From NCBI GenBank assembly GCA_029060585.1, contig JAIDTS010000446.1, forward strand, positions 1 to 5,063: DNA of 5,063 nt. Direction: 5' to 3'. Each line of letters begins with the position of its first letter. The first letter of the stretch is position 1. Below are positions 1 to 5,063 of this stretch, in pieces. The DNA is from Muribaculaceae bacterium. Lineage in GTDB: Bacteria > Bacteroidota > Bacteroidia > Bacteroidales > Muribaculaceae. The translations under genes and the position numbers were made by a program. The notes under the pieces were generated by a model. That model had not been told where the DNA came from. It saw nothing but the letters and a program-made list of their open reading frames with translations, and searched no databases.

Positions 1-83
1 GTGATACCAACAGTAGCGATGTCGCCGTCAAGGCTTACCCATTCGTGAGATTCCGCGTAGCGGAGGTCGTTTTTGATAGTCAT
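1..83 (-). CDS. gcvH: Glycine cleavage system H protein, N-terminal fragment (cut by window edge)
   Basis: Reading the minus strand from the ATG at 83-81 gives 27 codons plus two bases, ending at the window edge. The peptide contains LRYAESHEWV followed by LDGDIATVGI, which is the typical start of GcvH (a YxxxHEWV motif, then a DG turn and V/IGIT). H protein carries a lipoyl group on a lysine around residue 60-65 (outside the window) and shuttles the aminomethyl group from the P protein to the T protein in the cytoplasm. It lies downstream of gcvT on the same strand, with a 99-bp gap and no TAnnTTTG promoter visible in that gap, so co-transcription with gcvT is likely. The ATG is preceded by an AT-rich leader without a Shine-Dalgarno site, as usual for Bacteroidetes. 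The family call is secure despite the short length; the rest of the gene cannot be judged. Confidence 0.9.
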   Translation of the reverse strand, partial: MTIKNDLRYAESHEWVSLDGDIATVGI

Positions 84-123
84 TTTTATTTTGATTTAAA
101 TGTTAATTTTTTATTCTAATTCA

Positions 124-177
124 GGGGTTTTAGGGTCTTTAGGACTTTAAGGTCTTTAAGGACTTTAAAGTCCTAAA
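124..177. repeat. Degenerate 8-9-bp tandem repeat between gcvT and gcvH
   Basis: Consecutive units can be read on the plus strand: GGGGTTTTA (124-132), then after one G, GGTCTTTA (134-141), GGACTTTAA (142-150), GGTCTTTAA (151-159), GGACTTTAA (160-168) and AGTCCTAAA (169-177). GGTCTTTAA and GGACTTTAA alternate, giving a higher-order unit of 17-18 bp, and the last unit is nearly the reverse complement of the others, so the array ends in a dyad. It fills most of the gap between the gcvT stop and the gcvH start. Function is unknown; it could arise by slippage, or provide an RNA structure between two co-transcribed genes. Confidence 0.75.
159..174. repeat. Perfect 16-bp palindrome just after gcvT
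   Basis: AGGACTTTAAAGTCCT is identical to its own reverse complement. It starts 9 bp beyond the gcvT stop codon (183-185) in the direction of gcvT transcription. As RNA it could fold into a 6-bp stem with a UUAA loop. No T-tract follows on the minus strand, so it is not a classical intrinsic terminator. It could be an RNA-stabilising or processing hairpin between gcvT and gcvH, or a binding site for a dimeric protein. The symmetry is seen directly; the role is inference. Confidence 0.6.
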
Positions 178-182
178 TAATC

Positions 183-1277
183 TTATTTTTTGTAGTTTTT
201 GTCGTAGAAACGCTTCTTCACGACTTTTCCGGGGAAAGTCTTTTTGCGGATGCGGACTTCCACCTCTGTCCCGAGTTTGTCGAAAGGTTTCTGAATCATA
301 GCCATAGCGACTGATTTCCCTGTAGAAATGGAGCGATATCCTGTAGTAATCTCTCCTACTACCTCACCATTAACCTCCACTGGATATCCATGGCGTGGAA
401 TAGCGTTTCCTTCCAACTCAATACCTACTATGCGGCGTTTCACGCCTTCGGCCTTCTGGAGAGCCAAGGCTTCCTTGCCGATGAACTCTTCCTTATCGAG
501 CTTAACGAACATGGAGAGGCTGGCTTCGATCGGAGAGATGTCGGCAGCAAGCTCGTCGCCGTAAAGAGGAAGACCTACTTCGAAACGAAGGGTATCGCGG
601 CAACCGAGACCGCAAGGCTGCACGCCTGCCTCCATTAGTTTGTCCCACAGGCGAACAGTATAATCATGTGAACCATATACCTCGAATCCATCCTCGCCTG
701 TATATCCAGTGCGGCTGATGATGACGTCCTCACCGTCGAGATGATAGGTCTTGAAGTTATAGAAGGGAATTTCCTCAAGAGGCAGACCGAGGATTCCAGA
801 GAGCACCTCTTCCGCTTTCGGACCCTGCACGGCAAGTTCGCCATAATAGGGGCTTTCATTTGAGATATTGACGTCATAACCTTCAGCGTTATCGAAGATC
901 CACTTTACATCCTTATCAATGTTGGCAGCATTTATCACAAGGAAATACTCATTGTCGTTCACCTTATATACAAGAAGGTCGTCGACAGTACCTCCGTTCT
1001 CATAGCACATCATGCCATAGAAAATCTGTCCATCCGGAGCTCCGGTCACATCGTTGACAAAAATATGCTGAACGAATTTGAACGCTTCCGGCCCCGAGAC
1101 ACGTACCTCACCCATATGGCTTACGTCGAAAACACCCACTTCATTTCGCACAGCGTTGTGCTCAGTAGTGATATCCTTATACTGAATTGGCATGTCGAAA
1201 CCGCCGAAGGGCGACATCAGGGCCCCAAGTTTCACATGGCGGTCGTGAAGGCATGTTTTCACGAGATTTTCTTCCAT
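183..1277 (-). CDS. gcvT: Aminomethyltransferase (glycine cleavage system T protein)
   Basis: GcvT takes the aminomethyl group held on lipoylated H protein, releases ammonia and passes the one-carbon unit to tetrahydrofolate to make 5,10-methylene-THF, in the cytoplasm. The 364-residue product has the normal length and conserved blocks in order: FGGFDMPIQY (24-33), VGVFDVSHMGE (47-57), GGTVDDLLVYK (95-105, including the conserved catalytic Asp at 99), SRTGYTGEDGFEVY (188-201, folate site), GLGCRDTLRFEVGLPLYG (223-240), FIGKEAL (265-271) and the C-terminal barrel domain with TTGYRSISTGKSVAMAMI (311-328). I chose the ATG at 1277-1275. An in-frame TTG lies three codons upstream (1286), but the family begins near here and the AAAACA just before the ATG suits a Bacteroidetes start. 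It has its own promoter at 1371-1402 and a leader of about 90 nt. gcvH follows on the same strand. No sign of damage. Confidence 0.97.
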   Translation of the reverse strand: MEENLVKTCLHDRHVKLGALMSPFGGFDMPIQYKDITTEHNAVRNEVGVFDVSHMGEVRVSGPEAFKFVQHIFVNDVTGAPDGQIFYGMMCYENGGTVDDLLVYKVNDNEYFLVINAANIDKDVKWIFDNAEGYDVNISNESPYYGELAVQGPKAEEVLSGILGLPLEEIPFYNFKTYHLDGEDVIISRTGYTGEDGFEVYGSHDYTVRLWDKLMEAGVQPCGLGCRDTLRFEVGLPLYGDELAADISPIEASLSMFVKLDKEEFIGKEALALQKAEGVKRRIVGIELEGNAIPRHGYPVEVNGEVVGEITTGYRSISTGKSVAMAMIQKPFDKLGTEVEVRIRKKTFPGKVVKKRFYDKNYKK

Positions 1278-1330
1278 TGTTTTCAATTATTAAGTTAGAT
1301 TGTCTATGAATAAGCACTTTTGACTTACAA

Positions 1331-1358
1331 AATGAGACTCAGATAAAATCATCTCATT
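1331..1358 (-). promoter_or_regulatory. Hairpin (dyad) in the gcvT 5' leader
   Basis: AATGAGA (1331-1337) and TCTCATT (1352-1358) are perfect 7-bp inverted repeats separated by 14 bp. Inside the loop, GAT (1342-1344) and ATC (1348-1350) can pair further, giving a stacked stem with a small internal loop. The element lies within the predicted transcribed leader of gcvT, starting about 10 nt after the expected transcription start. It could be an operator overlapping the promoter-proximal region or an RNA structure affecting expression. It does not show the paired aptamer layout I would expect of a glycine riboswitch, and no terminator follows it. Confidence 0.4.
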
Positions 1359-1370
1359 CAGTTCATTTTT

Positions 1371-1402
1371 CAAAATTAGCAAATTGTATCAAAACCCGCA
1401 AA
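1371..1402 (-). promoter_or_regulatory. Bacteroidetes-type promoter for gcvT
   Basis: On the minus strand a TTTG -33 box (1402-1399) is followed after 20 bp by TAATTTTG (1378-1371), a full match to the TAnnTTTG -7 consensus of the Bacteroidetes primary sigma factor. Transcription would start near 1364-1368, leaving about 90 nt of leader before the gcvT ATG at 1277. Both boxes and the spacing fit; the start site itself is inferred. Confidence 0.7.
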
Positions 1403-1533
1403 TTTTTCGTTAATTTTTTCTTTTTCCACTCCGCAATTTCAATCCAGGCGCTTTGATAATAGCAAACTTCAGTGAGTCCAAGTTGAGGAGTGATGCTTTT
1501 GAAACAAATGATGTGAGAAATGATACAGAAGTC

Positions 1534-1564
1534 AAGAAATCGGGATCGTTGATAAAGAAATCGG
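1534..1564. repeat. Direct repeat AAGAAATCGG, two copies 21 bp apart
   Basis: AAGAAATCGG occurs at 1534-1543 and again at 1555-1564. The centre-to-centre distance of 21 bp is two turns of B-DNA, and the pair lies about 45-80 bp upstream of the likely transcription start of the permease gene, where activators often bind. The repeat is seen directly; a regulatory role is inference and chance is possible in this purine-rich stretch. Confidence 0.4.
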
Positions 1565-1597
1565 TAAAGATAGGGGGAAGAATTGAGGAATTATGAT

Positions 1598-1605
1598 TAA
1601 TTTTG
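1598..1605 (+). promoter_or_regulatory. -7 promoter box upstream of the permease gene
   Basis: TAATTTTG matches the Bacteroidetes TAnnTTTG -7 consensus and is followed by CAGA, giving a 12-bp string (TAATTTTGCAGA) identical to the one at 4234-4245. No good TTTG -33 box stands at the usual 19-21-bp distance (the nearest TTG is at 1583-1585), so the promoter may be weak or need an activator. Transcription from it would leave a 25-30-nt A-rich leader before the ATG at 1637. Confidence 0.5.
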
Positions 1606-1636
1606 CAGAGTAAAACACAAAAGATACAAATATCGC

Positions 1637-2872
1637 ATGAACTACGCGTTATATCTTGGCCGACGGCTGGCATTAGGAAGCCAAGGTCGCAAAGGGAGTC
1701 CCGGAGTTATGGTAGCCACAGCTGCCATAGCGCTTTCCGTTGCCGTAATGATAGCCTCCATAGCCATAGTATTGGGATTCAAGAGGGAAATCACCGACAA
1801 GGTGTTAGGTTTTACCTCCCATATTGTCATGACCGTAAGTGCAGGTGAGGCTGACAACCTTATTACCCTGACTCCTACCCTAAGAAATCTCCTTAACACA
1901 CAAGAGAGCATCAAGGATTATTCCCTTCAGATATCGATTCCTGTAATCCTCAAGACACCAAACGATTTCAAGGGGGTCTTCCTGAAAAGTCTTGAGGACA
2001 AAGCCACACGTGAGTTTCTTAAATCCAATCTCATTTCGGGTAAGATTCCGGACTTTTCGCAGGATTCCAGCAGACTAGATGTCGTAATATCGCGTATGGC
2101 TGCAAGTCAATTAGGATTGAAGCAAGACGAAAAAGTAGATTGTTATTTCATCAATGATGATGTAAAAGTCCGTCGCATACGGATAGCAGGTATCTATGAT
2201 TCGCATTTTGACGCATATGACGACCTTATGGTCTACGGCAGCCGCGGACTTGCCGAAGCATTTACAGGACTGAAGCCAAATCAAGGGTCAAGCATACTAA
2301 TAACGACCAAGGATTTCGACAGGCTTGATGAGGAGACCGTAGCAATCCAGCGGAATTTCAATGCAGCATCGGCCGACGGCACGATTTATAAGAAATATTA
2401 TTTTGAAAACGCGCATATTCAAGGGGCAAGCTATTTCCATTGGCTCGCCATGCTCGACACCAATGTCACGGTGGTCCTTGCGCTCATGATGATTGTCGGC
2501 TGCGTGACACTTATCAGTGGAATGCTGACCATCATTCTCGACAAGAAACGTTTCATAGGTCTTATAAAATCGCTTGGAGCGCCTAACGGCCGAGTCCGCC
2601 AGGTTTTCATCTATCTTGCACTCAGAGTAGCCATAGTGGGGATGCTAATCGGGAATGCATTAATACTCGCTGTTTTATTCATCCAGGAGACATACCATAT
2701 ATTCAAGCTCGATGCATCGAGCTACTATATAGACTTTGTTCCCATCGAAATGAACTGGACAGCATTCGGCATTCTCAACTTAGGGGTTATCGTCATCGTC
2801 TATCTCACATTGATATTCCCGAGCAGGATAATATCAAAAATATCTCCTTCCGAAACCATGCGAAGCGAGTGA
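1637..2872 (+). CDS. FtsX/LolE-type ABC transporter permease
   Basis: The 411-residue inner-membrane protein has the MacB/LolCE/FtsX layout. A short cytoplasmic start (LYLGRRLALGSQ) leads to TM1 at about 23-47, then a large periplasmic domain at about 48-272, TM2 at 276-301, TM3 at 323-349 and TM4 at 374-396. After TM2 comes the coupling-helix sequence IGLIKSLGAPNGRVRQVFIY (307-326), which contacts the ABC ATPase in this family. The C-terminus (PSRIISKISPSETMRSE) is also typical. Length is normal. Family members either move lipoproteins toward the outer membrane (LolCE) or transmit ATPase-driven shape changes across the membrane; which applies here cannot be told from sequence. No ATPase gene is adjacent, so a partner must be encoded elsewhere. 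The ATG at 1637 gives the expected N-terminus. The MFS gene follows after 13 bp and is probably in the same transcript. I give no symbol because LolC/LolE assignment is unproven. Confidence 0.9.
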   Translation: MNYALYLGRRLALGSQGRKGSPGVMVATAAIALSVAVMIASIAIVLGFKREITDKVLGFTSHIVMTVSAGEADNLITLTPTLRNLLNTQESIKDYSLQISIPVILKTPNDFKGVFLKSLEDKATREFLKSNLISGKIPDFSQDSSRLDVVISRMAASQLGLKQDEKVDCYFINDDVKVRRIRIAGIYDSHFDAYDDLMVYGSRGLAEAFTGLKPNQGSSILITTKDFDRLDEETVAIQRNFNAASADGTIYKKYYFENAHIQGASYFHWLAMLDTNVTVVLALMMIVGCVTLISGMLTIILDKKRFIGLIKSLGAPNGRVRQVFIYLALRVAIVGMLIGNALILAVLFIQETYHIFKLDASSYYIDFVPIEMNWTAFGILNLGVIVIVYLTLIFPSRIISKISPSETMRSE

Positions 2873-2885
2873 AGATGTAAAGAAT

Positions 2886-4085
2886 ATGGAAATGACAAAA
2901 GAAAATAGAGAAAAGCTTTGGAACAGAGAGTACCTCAAGGTGATGCTCTGCAACTTCCTTCTTTTCTTCGCATTTTATCTGCTCACACCCCTTCTTCCTC
3001 TTTATCTTGACTCGGAGTTCAAAGCAGACAAAGACCTTATAGGTGTGGTGCTGTCGGGATATATCGTAGCGACACTTCTTGTGCGACCATTCAGCGGATT
3101 CGTTGTAGACACCTTCGACCGGAAAAAGGTGCTGATGCTCTGTTTCTTCTTTTTCTTCCTCTGCTTCAGCGGTTATCTTGGGGCAAGCACCTTACTTATG
3201 TTCTTCATAGTTCGCACGATGCACGGTATTCCATTTGGAGCCACCACTGTAGCCAACAGCACAGCAGCAATCGACGTGCTACCATCGAGCAGACGCAATG
3301 AAGGGATAGGATATTACGGACTGAGCAATAATCTCGCAATGGCGATCGCCCCAAGCGTTGGAATCTACATATACCATCTGACCGATAATTTCACCTTACT
3401 CTTCTGGCTTTCGCTTGCCCTTGCATTCGCAGGTTTCATATGCAGTACATCGGTCAAGCTCCCCAGACGACAGAAGGTAGAGGGGAAGCAGAAATTCAGC
3501 CTTGACCATTTCTTTCTTGGACGCGCATGGCTTCTGGCAGTCAACATATGTTTCTTCGGTGCATGCTGGGGAGTGATGAGCAACTATGTAGCACTCTACG
3601 GCAAACAGGAACTTAACATAACCGACGGAACAGGTATTTTCTTCATGATATTATCAGGGGGACTATTCATCTCACGGCTGTTCGGAGCCAAAAGCCTGAG
3701 AAAAGGACTTCTGACACACAACGCTCTGATCGGGGTGCTTATTTCCCTGATAGGTTACGGAATGTTCGCCTTCGTCATAACTCCGTGGAGTTTCTATCTC
3801 TCGGCACTCCTTATCGGCTTAGGCAACGGACAGATGTATCCCGCTTTCCTGAATATGTTCATAAAGGTAGCCCGACATGATCAGCGAGGGACTGCCAATT
3901 CATCCATACTCATATCATGGGATCTCGGAATGGGTCTCGGCATATTGCTCGGAGGAATAATAGCAGAAAACATCGATTTCCTGGAGGCCTTCCATGTCAC
4001 GGCCTACATGCAGTGTGCGGGGGCATTACTCTTCATCTTCTTCACGCGGTTTTTTTTCGAAAGGCGCAGACTTAATGAAAACTAA
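2886..4085 (+). CDS. Major facilitator superfamily (MFS) transporter
   Basis: The 399-residue product is very hydrophobic and has the two-half, 12-helix arrangement of MFS carriers. The first helix starts at about residue 18 (VMLCNFLLFFAFYLLTPLLP). Motif A of the loop between helices 2 and 3 is clear at 71-81: G-F-V-V-D-T-F-D-R-K-K. A central hydrophilic loop at about 190-210 (PRRQKVEGKQK) separates the halves, and a partial copy of motif A (SRLFGAKSLRKG) begins at 263. The C-terminus is short and basic (FFERRRLNEN). Such carriers use ion gradients to export or import small molecules; the substrate cannot be predicted, though the fold resembles drug or sugar efflux members. The ATG at 2886 lies 13 bp after the permease stop; a second ATG at 2892 is an equally possible start. 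There is no promoter in the gap, so read-through from the permease gene is likely. Confidence 0.93.
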   Translation: MEMTKENREKLWNREYLKVMLCNFLLFFAFYLLTPLLPLYLDSEFKADKDLIGVVLSGYIVATLLVRPFSGFVVDTFDRKKVLMLCFFFFFLCFSGYLGASTLLMFFIVRTMHGIPFGATTVANSTAAIDVLPSSRRNEGIGYYGLSNNLAMAIAPSVGIYIYHLTDNFTLLFWLSLALAFAGFICSTSVKLPRRQKVEGKQKFSLDHFFLGRAWLLAVNICFFGACWGVMSNYVALYGKQELNITDGTGIFFMILSGGLFISRLFGAKSLRKGLLTHNALIGVLISLIGYGMFAFVITPWSFYLSALLIGLGNGQMYPAFLNMFIKVARHDQRGTANSSILISWDLGMGLGILLGGIIAENIDFLEAFHVTAYMQCAGALLFIFFTRFFFERRRLNEN

Positions 4086-4086
4086 T

Positions 4087-4111
4087 TTAAGTTTCGCTTC
4101 GCTCAACTTGA
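4087..4111 (+). terminator. Weak hairpin downstream of the MFS gene, possible terminator
   Basis: TTAAGTT (4087-4093) can pair with AACTTGA (4105-4111) with one G-U pair, and GC at 4096-4097 with GC at 4101-4102 inside the loop. The element starts 2 bp after the MFS stop codon. There is no run of T after it; the G-rich octamer array follows instead. It may help end or stabilise the transcript, but it is not a strong intrinsic terminator. Confidence 0.25.
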
Positions 4112-4112
4112 G

Positions 4113-4152
4113 GGGTTATGAGGTTATTGGGTTATGGATATAATGGGTTATG
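4113..4152. repeat. Octamer tandem repeat (GGGTTATG type) after the MFS gene
   Basis: Five contiguous 8-bp units can be read: GGGTTATG, AGGTTATT, GGGTTATG, GATATAAT and GGGTTATG. The exact octamer recurs at 4113, 4129 and 4145, so the best period is 16 bp. The array sits in the 162-bp gap between the MFS gene and the secreted-protein gene. Its GG-initiated, TTA-containing unit resembles in style the 9-bp array at 124-177. Function is unknown. Confidence 0.7.
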
Positions 4153-4210
4153 GTCAAAGGTCGAGAAAGGATGAAAGTTGCAATTTTCACAAAAATTAAA
4201 TGTTTTGGGG

Positions 4211-4241
4211 TTGGTGATGAGGGGATTTTTTGGTAATTTTG
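4211..4241 (+). promoter_or_regulatory. Bacteroidetes-type promoter for the secreted-protein gene
   Basis: A TTG -33 box (4211-4213) is followed after 20 bp by TAATTTTG (4234-4241), a full match to the TAnnTTTG -7 consensus. The box ends only 6 bp before the ATG at 4248, so transcription should begin at or within a few bases of the start codon. The gene would then have a leaderless or nearly leaderless mRNA. Confidence 0.65.
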
Positions 4242-4247
4242 CAGATT

Positions 4248-5063
4248 ATGAACAGCAAGAGATACCTTACACTTATAGCCGCCGGCGCCATATCCCTCGG
4301 AGTGTGCGACTGGCTGGGCATTCCCGACATACTAAACACAGAGTTTTTCGAAACCACTCAGGCTTCAGCAGCCAAAAAGAAAACAAGTAGGAAAAGCACT
4401 AAAAAAAAGAAATCATCCACTAAGAAATCAACATCTAAAACCTCTGCAAAGACAACAGCTTCTTCAAGGAAAAAGAGCTCGAAGAAAAGCACAAGGACGA
4501 GAAAGAAACGCACTGCGACTACCGCACCACGCGCCACCGCTACCCTTCCACCTGCGGAGACGCCGAGCAACGACTCACTCACTCTTTCGATCAACGAACG
4601 GCTTATAAAGCTTATTCCGAAGAGCCACAACCCGGGAGGACTAAGGGTGAACAGCGTGAAGACCGACTCACTCAACCGCAAGGCTATCTTCAGCCTGAAC
4701 GAAAACTTCACCTATCTGCCGATAAATAAGGAATACATAGAGCAGCTTGAGGGACAGGCCAGAGAAGCCATGCCGGATTCACTCTCAGACTTCATCATCG
4801 ATCTCCGAGTGAGCGGCAAGCCCCTTTCCTATTACATCAACTCCATTGACAAGCTGCCCAAAGAACATAGACAGAACATTCCTTTCGTGCGGACAACCGA
4901 ACCGCTCTCCCCCATCACCAAAGGTATGCAGGGCGACAATGTTGCGCTCTGGCACAGTCACGGACGATATTATAAGCCGGCCAACGACAACTGGTACTGG
5001 CAACGTCCTTTCCTTCTCCAGGCAGTGGAAGACCCATATCCCTTGGGGTATATACTTCCATAC
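4248..5063 (+). CDS. Large secreted protein of the Bacteroidales 'xanthan lyase'/golvesin-domain type, N-terminal part (cut by window edge)
   Basis: The frame from the ATG at 4248 stays open for 272 codons to the window edge. Residues 1-41 look like an export signal: a basic start (MNSKRY), a hydrophobic core (LTLIAAGAISLGV, 7-19) and an A-S-A site at 39-41 that would suit signal peptidase I. Cys20 has a poor lipobox (LGVC), so a lipoprotein is less likely. Residues 43-88 are a basic, low-complexity linker rich in Lys, Ser and Thr. From about 110 a folded domain begins (SLTLSINERLIKLIP), followed by GLRVNSVKTDSLNRKAIFSL (131-150). The segment GDNVALWHSHGRYY (229-242), with WQRPFLLQAVEDPY (251-264) after it, resembles the start of a conserved domain in roughly 1000-residue Bacteroidales proteins that databases label xanthan lyase or golvesin C-terminal-like. 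That label comes from a distant C-terminal domain, so lyase activity is not implied. The family call is from memory; the gene itself is secure. Confidence 0.75.
   Translation, partial: MNSKRYLTLIAAGAISLGVCDWLGIPDILNTEFFETTQASAAKKKTSRKSTKKKKSSTKKSTSKTSAKTTASSRKKSSKKSTRTRKKRTATTAPRATATLPPAETPSNDSLTLSINERLIKLIPKSHNPGGLRVNSVKTDSLNRKAIFSLNENFTYLPINKEYIEQLEGQAREAMPDSLSDFIIDLRVSGKPLSYYINSIDKLPKEHRQNIPFVRTTEPLSPITKGMQGDNVALWHSHGRYYKPANDNWYWQRPFLLQAVEDPYPLGYILPY

Larger units (their letters stand above)
1287..1636. other. Divergent intergenic region between gcvT and the permease gene
   Basis: About 350 bp separate the two divergent genes. From left to right it holds the gcvT leader (1278 to about 1366) with a hairpin at 1331-1358, a gcvT promoter at 1371-1402, a T-rich stretch (1401-1425), roughly 170 bp with more balanced base composition (1426-1597) containing a 10-bp direct repeat at 1534-1564, and a -7 box for the permease gene at 1598-1605. 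I see no tRNA, no known riboswitch fold and no convincing gene in it. A minus-strand open frame reaching into the permease gene lacks any recognisable protein character. Confidence 0.6.

Noticed and set aside
124..177. CRISPR array
   Set aside because: The units are only 8-9 bp and contiguous, with no spacers.
328..877. Several open frames within gcvT in other frames on both strands
   Set aside because: All are contained in the well-conserved gcvT gene and show no independent protein character.
1278..1366. Glycine riboswitch in the gcvT leader
   Set aside because: The leader is short and A/T-rich, with one simple hairpin and no visible three-helix aptamer core or tandem arrangement.
1485..1516. 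Tiny plus-strand frame (ATG at 1493, eight codons including stop) behind a GAGGAG sequence
   Set aside because: Bacteroidetes rarely rely on Shine-Dalgarno sites, the peptide would be only seven residues, and no promoter is visible just upstream.
1410..1673. Minus-strand open frame of 87 codons across the intergenic region and the permease start
   Set aside because: It overlaps the permease N-terminus and promoter, has no recognisable domain, and its composition looks like translated AT-rich noncoding DNA.
4178..4390. Plus-strand 70-codon frame over the promoter of the secreted-protein gene
   Set aside because: It covers the -33 and -7 boxes and overlaps the secreted-protein gene out of frame, with no family resemblance.
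4358..4711. Minus-strand open frame of 117 codons rich in Phe, Leu and Val
   Set aside because: It is the antisense reading of the Lys/Ser/Thr-rich linker of the secreted protein; the hydrophobic look comes from reading AAA/AAG-type codons backwards.

Overview
The window looks like ordinary chromosomal DNA from a member of the Bacteroidales. Evidence: promoter -7 boxes of the Bacteroidetes TAnnTTTG type, starts without Shine-Dalgarno sequences behind A-rich leaders, moderate GC content, and Bacteroidales-type versions of every protein. The family could be Muribaculaceae, Bacteroidaceae or Prevotellaceae; the intergenic repeat style makes me lean to Muribaculaceae, but that is an impression only.

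Layout. On the minus strand, reading leftward from about 1400, lie a well-formed promoter, a roughly 90-nt structured leader, gcvT (glycine cleavage T protein) and, after a 99-bp gap filled by a short tandem repeat, the first 27 codons of gcvH (glycine cleavage H protein), which runs off the left edge. T protein demethylaminates the aminomethyl group carried by the lipoyl arm of H protein, so the two genes encode direct partners. The divergent intergenic region (about 350 bp) separates them from a plus-strand pair: a four-helix FtsX/LolE-type ABC permease and, 13 bp downstream, a 12-helix major facilitator transporter. These are probably co-transcribed, but no ABC ATPase is present in the window.

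After the MFS gene comes a 162-bp intergenic stretch with a weak hairpin, an octamer repeat array and a good promoter. Its -7 box ends 6 bp before the ATG of a large secreted protein that is open at the right edge (272 codons seen). That protein has an N-terminal hydrophobic segment, a Lys/Ser/Thr-rich basic linker and the start of a domain found in Bacteroidales proteins usually labelled xanthan lyase or golvesin-domain proteins.

I found no mobile element, CRISPR array, tRNA or rRNA, and no convincing new system. The points most worth a second look are the apparently leaderless start at 4248, the two GG-initiated 8-9-bp tandem arrays, the gcvT leader hairpin, and the histone-tail-like linker of the secreted protein.
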